NCBI RefSeq assembly: GCF_026341035.1
Contig: NZ_JAPEOQ010000001.1
Location: forward strand, 3,968,001 to 4,032,000
Direction: 5' to 3'
Source: Streptomyces sp. NBC_01016
Lineage (GTDB): Bacteria; Actinomycetota; Actinomycetes; Streptomycetales; Streptomycetaceae
DNA: 64,000 nucleotides
The notes under the pieces were generated by a model. The model did no database searches and had not been told where the DNA came from. It saw only the letters and a list, made by a program, of their open reading frames with translations. A program made the position numbers and the translations under genes. Position 1 is the first letter of the stretch. Each line of letters opens with the position of its first letter. This document shows, one piece after another, positions 33,390 through 41,089 of this stretch.

Positions 33390-34229
33390 CTACCCCCGCT
33401 TGTAGGCGATCACGGCCGTCGTCACCAGGCACGGAGCCGGTGGCACCATCTCGACGCGCAGGGTGCCCCGCGTCGCGTCGTAGTCGATGCCCTCGGACTC
33501 GAACGTTCCCTTGCAGACGCTGCGTTGGGGGATCGCGAAGGCGGACGTCACGTGGCCGGTGACCGGTTGGCCGTCGAGGGGGCGGTCCAGGGTGATGTCG
33601 AGGACCTCCTTGGTCGTGGCGTCGGACGAGCAGAGGAGGTGGGTGGCGTCGGTGAAGTCGCAGCCCTGGATGTTCGTGACCGGCTTGTCGAGGGATATCT
33701 GGCCGGCCTGCGGGAGGTTGGTGCCGGGCTGCGGCGCGGAGGGGTTGAGGACGGGGGCCGGGAAGACCTGGAGGCGGTCGCGCGTGCCCCACTCGCCGGA
33801 CACCAGCCACTGGTCATCGGGTGACACGGACGCGAACGAGTTGTTGAGCATCTCGCCCGGGTCCAGGGCGTGTTCGTACGTGGTGCGCTTCCCGTCCGCC
33901 GTGGTCACCGCGAACATCTTCTTCGTCGCGCTGTCGCCTCCCTGATACGCGTCGAAGGTGAGGCCGCGCGCCACGTCCGGGTCGCCCACGTGACTCCAGC
34001 CCGCGACGCGCAGGGGCAGCGGCACCGAGCCGAGGCCGCGGTACACGAGCGTCCCGTCCGCGCGGGAGGCCAGGCCCTGGCTGCCCGTCAGCGAATTCAC
34101 GTGCGAGGTGCCGGTCTCGGTCCAGGTGGGCGCGGCGGACGCCGTGGTCGCGCCGAGCGTCAGGGCGCCCAGGGCGGTGGCCAGGGTCAGCGCGGAGCGT
34201 CTTTTGTGCCACTTCTTGTGCCGGGTCAT
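33390..34229 (-). CDS. Secreted protein of unknown function
   Basis: A 279-residue protein with a Sec-type signal: basic MTRHKKWHKRRSALT, hydrophobic core ATALGALTLGA and likely cleavage after ASA near residue 33. The mature part looks all-beta, possibly propeller-like (DGTLVYRGLGSVPLPLRVAG; SFASVSPDDQWLVSGEWG; GCDFTDATHLLCSSDATTKE). Four Cys (in GCDF, LLCSS, SVCKG and PCLVT) could form two disulfides. ATG 34229 is chosen with AGGGTGAC upstream; GTG 34238 is an alternative. It faces away from the RiPP genes and no partner is evident. Confidence 0.6.
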   Translation of the reverse strand: MTRHKKWHKRRSALTLATALGALTLGATTASAAPTWTETGTSHVNSLTGSQGLASRADGTLVYRGLGSVPLPLRVAGWSHVGDPDVARGLTFDAYQGGDSATKKMFAVTTADGKRTTYEHALDPGEMLNNSFASVSPDDQWLVSGEWGTRDRLQVFPAPVLNPSAPQPGTNLPQAGQISLDKPVTNIQGCDFTDATHLLCSSDATTKEVLDITLDRPLDGQPVTGHVTSAFAIPQRSVCKGTFESEGIDYDATRGTLRVEMVPPAPCLVTTAVIAYKRG

Positions 34230-34537
34230 GAAAGTCACCCTGCCCCATGATCGGTGCGCGCAGGGGACGTTCGGGCAGGGTGGCGGATTGCCGCCGTACG
34301 CCTGCGCCCAGAGATGTAAAGGGTTGTAAAGGCGCCGTATAGGGGGAGTGACCGCAAAGCCCCCAGCTATGGCCTGGCATTGCCTGGCTGACGTTGTGTC
34401 ATCACGCAGCGTGGCGGAATGAACTCCTCCCGGGTGTGACGCGTCTTACTCAAAACGAGACCGAGAAATCCGCTCGAGGTGTGACGCCGGAGAGTCACCA
34501 TGCGCTTGACTTGGCGAACCCCCAACTAGGAGAGCTC
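34230..34537 (+). promoter_or_regulatory. Divergent intergenic region upstream of the graspetide genes
   Basis: About 308 bases without a convincing gene. GGTGTGACGC occurs twice as a direct repeat, at 34433-34442 and 34478-34487, 45 bases apart, and could be an activator site for the RiPP operon. AAAGGGTTGTAAAGG near 34316-34331 is another short repeat. An ATG at 34394 opens a frame in phase with the precursor but without ribosome-binding site or conserved sequence. Confidence 0.4.
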
Positions 34538-34729
34538 ATGCGACCGTTCGCACTGAACTATGCCCGCCCCACGCGAGAGGCAGAGGTCAGGGCGCCGTAT
34601 ATGTACGACGCAACACTGCAGTTGAACGTGCTCGCCGACGGCGCAGTGGCGGCGCGCGACTACGCAGTGTTGCGGGAGTTCGCGGCCACCACCTCCACCG
34701 CGGGTTCGAAAACCCATTTCGACGACTGA
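34538..34729 (+). CDS. Putative ATP-grasp-modified RiPP precursor (graspetide type)
   Basis: A 63-residue peptide. It has the features I recall for the actinobacterial ATP-grasp RiPP precursor family: MRPFALNYARP at the N-terminus, a central YMYDATLQLNVLADG motif, and a C-terminal core with TTSTAGSKTHFDD. In graspetides an ATP-grasp enzyme joins Asp/Glu side chains to Ser/Thr (ester) or Lys (amide); the core offers Thr, Ser, Lys and two terminal Asp residues for such links. AGGAG lies just before ATG 34538. The maturase begins 14 bases after the stop. The crosslinked product and its role are unknown. Confidence 0.85.
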   Translation: MRPFALNYARPTREAEVRAPYMYDATLQLNVLADGAVAARDYAVLREFAATTSTAGSKTHFDD

Positions 34730-34743
34730 ACGGCCCTGCGGAA

Positions 34744-35766
34744 ATGACCGTGCTGATCCTGACGAGTGAACAGGATGTGACGGCAGACATGGCTGTCGTC
34801 GAAATGAATGCCAATGGAATCCCTGTCCTACGGCTCGACCCCGCCGAACTGCCGGGCGGCGTAGGCCTCTCGGGCGAGTTCGCGCACGGGACGTTCCACG
34901 GCCACCTGTCGGTCGGTGGCCGGGTCGTCAGCATGAGCGGCCTGCGCTCCATCTGGGTGCGCCGCCCCGGCGTGCCCGCCGCCCACGCGGAAGCCGCTTC
35001 GCCCTGGCTCACCGAGGAGGCCTCGCAGTCCCTGTACGGGATGCTGCGGTGCACCGAGGCGCGCTGGATGAACCACCCCGACTCCGCCCGCCAGGCCCGC
35101 CACAAGCCCTGGCAGTTATGGCTGGCACGCGCCTGCGGACTGCCCGTGCCCCCCACGCTGATCACCACATTCCCGCGCGCCGCCCGTGAGTTCGCCGCGC
35201 GCTACCCCGACCTGATCGTGAAGCCGGTCTCCGGCAAGCACCCGGACGACGTCGGGCTCGCCGTGCCGACCACACGCGTGCGCCCGGGCGAGGACTACCA
35301 GGACGTCGCGAACGGACCGACGTTGCTGCAGCGACGGGTGCGCAGGGCCGCGGACATCCGCCTGACCTGTGTGGGCGACCAACTGTTCGCGGCGCGCGCG
35401 GCGGGTTCGCCGGACGCCGAGGACGCGCGGCAGAGCGACGAGGCAACCGTGGACGACGTGCGGTTCGACGCTGCCGCGGGCCCTTGGCGCCCGATACCCG
35501 TGCCCCGCCGCGTCGCCGACGCGGCGCGCGCCTATCTGACCCGCGCCCAACTGGCGTACGGGGCATTCGACTTCGCCGAGGACGCCGACGGCATCTGGTG
35601 GTTCCTGGAGTGCAACCAGTCCGGCCAGTTCGGCTTCATCGAGATCGAGACGGGGCAGCCCATCGGCCGCGCCGTCGCCCAGTGGCTGGCGGGCGAGCCA
35701 TTCGGGCCCGTATCGGCCGCGGGCGAGGGCGGCGAGCGCGCCCTCGGCGGCGCGGGGTGTGGCTGA
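34744..35766 (+). CDS. ATP-grasp RiPP maturase (graspetide synthetase-like, SAV_5884 type)
   Basis: A 340-residue ATP-grasp enzyme. The N-terminal pre-ATP domain (VLILTSEQDVTADMAVVEMN; LRSIWVRRPGVP) and the central grasp fold with PDLIVKPVSGK (ATP-lysine) and WWFLECNQSGQFGFIE (Mg-binding Glu and Asn) match MvdC/MvdD-like peptide maturases. It should activate acidic side chains of the adjacent precursor as acyl-phosphates and close macrocycles. In the usual actinobacterial cassette as I know it, a methyltransferase follows; here the next gene is a carboxylesterase 97 bases away, so the methyltransferase is missing. The last ~20 residues are a Gly/Ala/Glu-rich tail. Confidence 0.87.
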   Translation: MTVLILTSEQDVTADMAVVEMNANGIPVLRLDPAELPGGVGLSGEFAHGTFHGHLSVGGRVVSMSGLRSIWVRRPGVPAAHAEAASPWLTEEASQSLYGMLRCTEARWMNHPDSARQARHKPWQLWLARACGLPVPPTLITTFPRAAREFAARYPDLIVKPVSGKHPDDVGLAVPTTRVRPGEDYQDVANGPTLLQRRVRRAADIRLTCVGDQLFAARAAGSPDAEDARQSDEATVDDVRFDAAAGPWRPIPVPRRVADAARAYLTRAQLAYGAFDFAEDADGIWWFLECNQSGQFGFIEIETGQPIGRAVAQWLAGEPFGPVSAAGEGGERALGGAGCG

Positions 35767-35862
35767 CACGACTCGCCGGTGATCTTTACGGACGGTGGAC
35801 GGCGGGGTACGAGAGGAGTGGCCGACCGGCCGCCCGCCCCGTCGCTGAGGGAGCACCACCGT

Positions 35863-37311
35863 ATGACCGACGCCACCGCAGTCACCAGGCAGGGAACCCT
35901 GCGCGGCCGCACCGAGGACGGGATCGCCGCCTTCCTCGGAGTGCCGTACGCCGCCGCCCCGTTCGGCCCCCGCCGCTTCGCCGCGCCCGGGCCCGCCGAG
36001 CCGTGGACCGGGGAGCGCGACGCCACGGAGTACGGGCAGAGCGCGCCCAAGGCCCCGTACGCCCCGCCGTTCGACGCGCTGATCCCGGAGACCAGTCAGG
36101 ACGGGCCCGACTGCCTCAACCTGAACGTCTGGACCCCGGAGCCGGGCCCCGGCGCCCGCCTTCCCGTCATGGTGTGGCTGCACGGCGGGTCCTTCTCCAA
36201 CGGCTCCGCGAACTCCTCCGGTTACCGCGGCGACACCTTCGCCCGCGACGGCGTCGTCTTCGTCGGCGTCAACTACCGCCTGGGCGTGGACGGATTCCTG
36301 CACCTGCCGGGGGCGCCCGACAACCGGGGCCTGCTCGACATGATCGCCGCGCTTGAGTGGGTGCGCGACAACATCGAGGCGTTCGGCGGGGACCCGGACC
36401 GGGTGACCGTGTTCGGTGAGTCGGCGGGCGGGGTGGCGATCGGCCGGCTGCTCGTCGAGCCGCGCGCCCGCGGCCTGTTCCGGCGTGCCGTCCTGCAGAG
36501 CGGGGCCTGCCACCACTTCGTGCGGCCCGACACCGCGCGCCGCATCGGGGAGCGGATGGCCGAGCGGCTCGGCGTGCCGCACACCGCGGAGGCGTTCGCG
36601 GCGGTGCCGCTGCCGGAACTGATCGCGGCGCAGGGCGCGTTGACGGACGAGTTCAAGCGGCGGCCCGACCCGGCGGTGTGGGGCGACGCGGCGCTGAACG
36701 GGATGGTCTTCGAGCCGGTCGCCGACGAGCGCACGCTGCCGGGGCCGGACGCGGGCGTGGACATCCTCGTCGGCAGCAACCGCGAGGAGAACCGGCTCTA
36801 CATGGTGCCGACCGGGCGCTTCGCCACCATCAGCGAGGGGCGGGTGAAGCGCGGCGCCGAGGCCTTCGGCGCCGACCTGGACGGGTACCGGGCGAGCCGG
36901 CCGGACGCGAGCCCCGGCGAACTCCTCGACGCCATCGTCACCGACTGGTTCTGGCGGATCCCCGCGCTGCGCCTCGCCGAGTCCGTGCCGGGCTCGTACG
37001 TCTACGAGTTCGCCTGGCGGTCCCCGCAGTTCGGCGGCGAGCTCGGGGCCTGCCACGCCCTGGAGCTCGGCTTCGTCTTCGACCGCGTCGACGACCCGGA
37101 CTACGCGGCGCTCGCCGGCAAGGACGCCCCGGCGGACCTCGCCCGCGCGATGCACGGCGCGTGGGTCGCGTTCGCCACGTCCGGGGACCCCGGCTGGGCG
37201 GCGTACGACCCGGCGGGGGAGCGGGCGACCATGGTGTTCGACGCGGGCGCCTGCCGGGTCGAGGCGGACCCGCGGGCGGCCGAGCGGGAGCTGTGGGAGG
37301 GCGCCCGCTGA
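35863..37311 (+). CDS. Type B carboxylesterase
   Basis: A 482-residue alpha/beta hydrolase. It opens MTDATAVTRQGTLRGRTEDG and continues FLGVPYAAAPFGPRRFAAP, with oxyanion segment VMVWLHGGSFSNGSANSSG and nucleophile elbow FGESAGGVAIGR (Ser at about residue 188). The His region is GELGACHALELGFVFD. No signal peptide. GAGGGAG lies about ten bases before the ATG. It is similar throughout to the esterase at 13130-14677, so they are paralogues. It follows the graspetide maturase on the same strand; co-transcription is possible, but a role in RiPP processing has no direct support. Confidence 0.88.
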   Translation: MTDATAVTRQGTLRGRTEDGIAAFLGVPYAAAPFGPRRFAAPGPAEPWTGERDATEYGQSAPKAPYAPPFDALIPETSQDGPDCLNLNVWTPEPGPGARLPVMVWLHGGSFSNGSANSSGYRGDTFARDGVVFVGVNYRLGVDGFLHLPGAPDNRGLLDMIAALEWVRDNIEAFGGDPDRVTVFGESAGGVAIGRLLVEPRARGLFRRAVLQSGACHHFVRPDTARRIGERMAERLGVPHTAEAFAAVPLPELIAAQGALTDEFKRRPDPAVWGDAALNGMVFEPVADERTLPGPDAGVDILVGSNREENRLYMVPTGRFATISEGRVKRGAEAFGADLDGYRASRPDASPGELLDAIVTDWFWRIPALRLAESVPGSYVYEFAWRSPQFGGELGACHALELGFVFDRVDDPDYAALAGKDAPADLARAMHGAWVAFATSGDPGWAAYDPAGERATMVFDAGACRVEADPRAAERELWEGAR

Positions 37312-37352
37312 GGGCTGGATCCATGTCCGGTATGGCGCGATAGTGTGCCCCG

Positions 37353-38192
37353 GTGACGACGCATTCGAACACTCCTGCAGGTTGGTATCCGGACCCCCAG
37401 GGGGCGCCCCAGGCGCTGCGGTGGTGGGACGGCGCCCAGTGGACCGGGCACACGCACGCCGGTCAGGCGCAGGCCGTGGCCCCCGCCCAGGCTGCGGGCC
37501 AGGTGCCGCAGCAGCAGGCGCAGGCGCAGGCCGCCGGGGTGCAGCGTCAGGTGCAGCAGCAGGCGGGCGTCGCGGGGGCCGGGCAGGGCGGCGGCACGCT
37601 GTTCACCGAGCCGGTCCTCGTGGTGAACCAGAAGGCCAAGCTGATCGAGCTGACGAACGAGTACAGCGTCATGGATCAGCACGGCAACCACCTGGGCTCC
37701 GTCGTCCAGGTCGGCCAGAGCGCCATGAAGAAGGCGCTGCGCTTCGTCGCCAGCGTCGACCAGTTCATGACGCACCGGCTGGAGATCCGGGACGCGTACG
37801 GGCAGCCGCACATGGTGCTCACGCGGCCCGCGAAGTTCATCAAGTCGCGGGTCGTCGTCGAGCGCCCGGACGGGGCGCCGGTCGGCGAGATCGTCCAGCA
37901 GAACGCCATCGGCAAGATCAACTTCGCGATGATGGCGAACGGTCAGCAGATCGGCGCGATCAAGGCGGAGAACTGGCGGGCCTGGAACTTCGCGATCGTC
38001 GACCATGCGGACAACGAGGTCGCGCGGATCACGAAGACGTGGGAGGGGCTCGCCAAGACGATGTTCACGACTGCGGACAACTATGTGTTGCAGGTGCGCT
38101 ATCAGTTGCCGGAGCCGTTGTTGAGCCTGGTCGTTGCGACTGCGCTCACGGTGGATACGGCGTTGAAGCAGGACTCCCGCGGGTTCGGGTGA
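37353..38192 (+). CDS. DUF2510 and phospholipid scramblase-related (LURP-one-like) protein
   Basis: A 279-residue protein. The N-terminus is a DUF2510 tail (TPAGWYPDPQGAPQALRWWD), followed by a Gln/Ala/Val-rich linker (residues ~33-80). Residues ~85-275 resemble the scramblase/LURP-one tubby-like barrel: LFTEPVLVVNQKAKLIELTN, HRLEIRDAYGQPHMVLTRPA, KTMFTTADNYVLQVRYQLPE, with a final hydrophobic helix. Such proteins associate with membranes. The GTG start lies six bases after TAGTGT, a probable -10 element, with no ribosome-binding site, so the transcript is likely leaderless. No functional partner is evident. Confidence 0.75.
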   Translation: MTTHSNTPAGWYPDPQGAPQALRWWDGAQWTGHTHAGQAQAVAPAQAAGQVPQQQAQAQAAGVQRQVQQQAGVAGAGQGGGTLFTEPVLVVNQKAKLIELTNEYSVMDQHGNHLGSVVQVGQSAMKKALRFVASVDQFMTHRLEIRDAYGQPHMVLTRPAKFIKSRVVVERPDGAPVGEIVQQNAIGKINFAMMANGQQIGAIKAENWRAWNFAIVDHADNEVARITKTWEGLAKTMFTTADNYVLQVRYQLPEPLLSLVVATALTVDTALKQDSRGFG

Positions 38193-38226
38193 CCTGTTTT
38201 GTGTTGCGGCTCTACGGGGTTGCGGT

Positions 38227-38273
38227 CACGGGGCTCTGCCCCGGACCCCGCTGCTCAATCGCCGCAGGGGCTT
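38227..38273. repeat. 47-base intergenic repeat, copy A
   Basis: CACGGGGCTCTGCCCCGGAC... is identical over all 47 bases to 53653-53699 in this window. It lies between convergent genes and ends within the stop codon of the EamA gene. GGGGCTCTGCCCC inside it is a stem-loop, so it may act as a bidirectional terminator. Confidence 0.85.
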
Positions 38274-39153
38274 AATTTGCCAGAGCCGCTTGATCGGCCA
38301 CAGTGGCCTGCTCGGGCAGCGTGGCTTGGTCGGTCTGTGCGTGATGTGTGTGGGTGAGTAGCACCACGCCCCCCGTTGCCAGGATTGCTCCCACGGCCGC
38401 GAGGCTCCAGCCGGCTGCGCCGCCCTGGAGGTGCTCGCCCAGGAGGGCCAGGCCGATGATCGATGCGGCCATGGGGTTCGCGAGGGTCACCATCGCGAGC
38501 GGAGCGCCGAGGCCGCCGCGGTAGGCCGTCTGGGAGAGCAGGAGGCCGCCTGCCGCGAAGGCTGCCACCAGTAGCGCGACCGCGATCACTCGTACGTCGA
38601 GCAGCGGGCCCGTGCGGTCGGTGACCGCCACCGTCACGGTCTGCGTGAGGGCGGAGGCCACGCCGGACGCGACGCCGGACGCGGTGGCGTGGCGCAGGCC
38701 CGGCTTCGCGCCGCGCCGGGAGAGCGCGCCGATGAGCGCCGCCGTCACCGCGGCTACGCCGAGCGCCTCGGGCAGTGAGAGCGTGTCGTCGGGGGCGGGT
38801 CCTGACGCCGTCACGAGCAGCGCGCCGAGGCCCACGAGCGTAAGCGCCGTGCCCCGCCACTCGCCGGGCGTGACGTGCCGCCCCGCGACCCGCGCCCCCA
38901 ACGGCACCGCCGCGACGAGGGTGAGCGCGCCGAGCGGCTGGACGAGGGTGAGCGGGCCGTACTTGAGCGCGGCGACGTGCAGCAGCGCGGCCAGGGCGTT
39001 GAGCCCGACCGACCACCACCAGGCCCCCGTTCCGAGCAGCCGCAGCACACCCGCCCCGGACTTGGCGGCGAGCCGCTCCTGGGCCACGGCCGCGGCGGCG
39101 TAGGCGACGGCGGAGACGAGGGAGAGGGCGACGGCGAGCAGTGTGGCGGTCAT
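38272..39153 (-). CDS. EamA/DMT-family transporter
   Basis: A 293-residue membrane protein with nine or ten helices in two homologous halves. Typical DMT positions include SLVSAVAYAAAAVAQERLAA at the start, KYGPLTLVQPLGALTLVAAV in helix 4 and YRGGLGAPLAMVTLANPMAA in the second half. The C-terminal 25 residues are a polar His/Gln-rich tail. The family exports or imports small metabolites; no substrate is predictable. The ATG 39153 overlaps the PAP2 stop by four bases, so the two are one operon, probably controlled by the TetR regulator further upstream. Confidence 0.85.
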   Translation of the reverse strand: MTATLLAVALSLVSAVAYAAAAVAQERLAAKSGAGVLRLLGTGAWWWSVGLNALAALLHVAALKYGPLTLVQPLGALTLVAAVPLGARVAGRHVTPGEWRGTALTLVGLGALLVTASGPAPDDTLSLPEALGVAAVTAALIGALSRRGAKPGLRHATASGVASGVASALTQTVTVAVTDRTGPLLDVRVIAVALLVAAFAAGGLLLSQTAYRGGLGAPLAMVTLANPMAASIIGLALLGEHLQGGAAGWSLAAVGAILATGGVVLLTHTHHAQTDQATLPEQATVADQAALAN

Positions 39154-40145
39154 CGTGCCGCTCCGGTCGCGAGGCTCGCGGTCGGCTGGGACGCGTTAGA
39201 GGCAGAGGCAGAGGCGGAGTCCGGCGCGGTGATCACCTGGAACGGTATGTGCGTCGGAGTCGCCGCGGCGAGCACGTCGGCGGCCGTGAGCGCGTCGGGC
39301 GGCGTACGGAACGCGGCCGGAGCCGGCGTCCACGGCGTCGGCGTGTGTCGGGTCTCCATGATGTGCGGCGCGGTCGCGGTCGTGGGGGCCGGCACCGGGA
39401 ACAGGTGGCGCCAGAAGCCGGTCGCGTCCACCGCGCGCGGCAGCCGGATCACCGCGAGCGCGGCGCCGAGCAGCAGCGTCGCCACGATCGTGTCGAGCCA
39501 GTAGTGGTTGGCGGTACCCACGATCACGAGCAGCGTGAACAGCGGGTGCAGCAGCCACAGCCAGCGCCACCGCGAGCGGGTCGCGGCGACCAGGCCGATC
39601 GCGACCATCAGGGCCCAGCCGAAGTGCAGTGAGGGCATCGCGGCGAACTGGTTGGCCATGGTGTCCGTGGCGGGCTTCGCGGCGTACACCGAGGGGCCGT
39701 AGACCTGCGCCGTGTCGACGAGGTGCGCGGCGCCCAGCATCCGCGGCGGGGCCAGCGGGAACGTCAGGTGCAGCACGAGCGCGGCCGCGGTCAGTACCGC
39801 GAGCACGCGCCGCGTCCACAGGTAGTGGCGCGGGCGGCGCAGGTAGAGGAAGACGAGCAGCGCGATCGTGGCCGGGAAGTGCACGGACGCGTAATAGATG
39901 TTCGCGGCGTGCACGAGGGTGTCGCTGCTCAGTAGCGCGTCCTGCACCGCGCCCTCGCCGGGCAGGTGCACGGCACGCTCGAAGCTCCACACGTGGTCGG
40001 CGTTGTGGAACGCCTCGGCGGTGTGGCCGTTGGCCAGCTGCCGCCCGAGCTTGTAGACGAGGAAAAGTCCCACGACCAGCAAGAGCTCACGTATCAGGGG
40101 TGGCCGGACGGCGTGCTGCTCCGGTTCCCTCATGTTCCCGTTCAT
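39150..40145 (-). CDS. PAP2/inositol-phosphotransferase-like membrane protein
   Basis: A 331-residue protein with six helices and the PAP2-type C2/C3 motifs: NQFAAMPSLHFGWALMVAIG (SxxH) and VGTANHYWLDTIVATLLLG (HxxxxD). These supply the phosphotransfer His and the Asp/His pair, as in Aur1/IpcS-like enzymes, which act on lipid phosphates at the membrane. A ~85-residue Pro/Ala/Ser-rich tail follows. The start at 40145 falls inside the long palindrome upstream, so ATG 40133 (MREPEQHAVRP) may be the true start. It is coupled to the EamA gene and divergent from a TetR gene. Confidence 0.82.
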   Translation of the reverse strand: MNGNMREPEQHAVRPPLIRELLLVVGLFLVYKLGRQLANGHTAEAFHNADHVWSFERAVHLPGEGAVQDALLSSDTLVHAANIYYASVHFPATIALLVFLYLRRPRHYLWTRRVLAVLTAAALVLHLTFPLAPPRMLGAAHLVDTAQVYGPSVYAAKPATDTMANQFAAMPSLHFGWALMVAIGLVAATRSRWRWLWLLHPLFTLLVIVGTANHYWLDTIVATLLLGAALAVIRLPRAVDATGFWRHLFPVPAPTTATAPHIMETRHTPTPWTPAPAAFRTPPDALTAADVLAAATPTHIPFQVITAPDSASASASNASQPTASLATGAAR

Positions 40146-40197
40146 CGATACGCCAGTGTACCGATACGGTGGCGTACCGGTACACTGGCGTATCGAT
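40144..40197. promoter_or_regulatory. Long palindromic operator for the PAP2/TetR divergent promoter
   Basis: ATCGATACGCCAGTGTACCG (40144-40163) and its exact reverse complement (40178-40197) flank a 14-base centre. Nested within is a second palindrome, GTACCGGTAC (40174-40183). This 54-base structure can hold two or more TetR dimers and overlaps the first possible PAP2 start codon. The adjacent TetR protein is the likely ligand. Confidence 0.8.
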
Positions 40198-40250
40198 AGT
40201 CCGGTGTGATCTCATCGACACTGCCGCCGACCGAGGAGTGAGTGAGGGCC

Positions 40251-40904
40251 ATGACGACGCGAGACCAGGCCACCGAAGCCGCGCCCGCCGCCTCGCGCCG
40301 CTCCAAGATCACCCCTGAGCGGGCGCAGGAGTTCTACGACGTCGTCCTCGATCAGCTGCGGGAGTCCGGGTACGGGGCGCTCACCATGGAGGGCGTCGCC
40401 GCGCAGGCCTGTTGCAGCAAGTCCACGCTGTACCGGCAGTGGAAGACGAAGCCGCAGCTCGTGGCCGCCGCGCTGCGGGCCGGACGCTGTGGCAAGTTCT
40501 TCACAGCCGACACGGGTACGCTCGCGGGAGACCTCTGCGCAGCCGCGCGCAACGCGGCGTCGCAGGCCAAGCCGGACACCGTACTGTTGCAGGCCCTCGG
40601 CCACGCCGCCCTCCAGGACGACGAGCTGAAGGGCGCGCTGCGCGAGGCGCTGATCGAGCCGGAACTCGCGTCGATCGACTCGATGGTGAAGCGGGCGGTG
40701 GCGCGCGGCGAGATCGCCGCGGACCATCCCGCGCTGCCCTACGTGGCCGCGCAGCTCTTCGGAGTCATGCGCAGCCGACCGATCCTGGAAGGGCGCGACG
40801 CCGACGGGGACTATCTGGTCCGCTTCGTCGAGAGCGCGCTGGTTCCGGGGCTGGGGCTTGCGAGCAAGCCCTCGGGTCCGACTCTGGAGGGTCGGGCCAC
40901 CTGA
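40251..40904 (+). CDS. TetR family transcriptional regulator
   Basis: A 217-residue regulator. The N-terminal HTH covers residues ~20-70: QEFYDVVLDQLRESGYGALT, then GVAAQACCSKSTLYRQWKTK. The C-terminal ligand domain is helical (LLQALGHAALQDDELKGALR; HPALPYVAAQLFGVMRSRPI). It faces the PAP2-EamA operon across a long palindrome and probably represses both its own gene and that operon. The start is uncertain: ATG 40251, or GTG 40242 with GAGGAG closer to it. The effector may be a lipid or membrane-active compound, given its likely targets, but this is a guess. Confidence 0.88.
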   Translation: MTTRDQATEAAPAASRRSKITPERAQEFYDVVLDQLRESGYGALTMEGVAAQACCSKSTLYRQWKTKPQLVAAALRAGRCGKFFTADTGTLAGDLCAAARNAASQAKPDTVLLQALGHAALQDDELKGALREALIEPELASIDSMVKRAVARGEIAADHPALPYVAAQLFGVMRSRPILEGRDADGDYLVRFVESALVPGLGLASKPSGPTLEGRAT

Positions 40905-40986
40905 ACGGGAGGCCGCCGGTCGCAGGGATGACCGACCGGTGGTCTGCCCGCGCCGCACCGTGGGGACGGGGGCGGCGCGCACCCCC

Positions 40987-41030
40987 GGCCGGGCGGGTTC
41001 CTCCTTGAGCGGAGGGGGACCCGCCCGGCC
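40987..41030. terminator. Strong hairpin between convergent TetR and DUF2510 genes
   Basis: GGCCGGGCGGGT (40987-40998) pairs perfectly with ACCCGCCCGGCC (41019-41030), giving a 12-base-pair GC-rich stem with a 20-base loop that can itself pair in part (CCTCC with GGAGG). Located between convergent genes, it is a likely bidirectional terminator. Confidence 0.75.
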
Positions 41031-41089
41031 GAATTCGTACGGGGGCCGGAGCGGTGCCGGCGGCGCTCATACCGTTTTCGCCGCGGTAC

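Noticed and set aside
34394..34537. Upstream extension of the RiPP precursor
   Set aside because: The family N-terminus MRPFAL and the adjacent AGGAG place the start at 34538.
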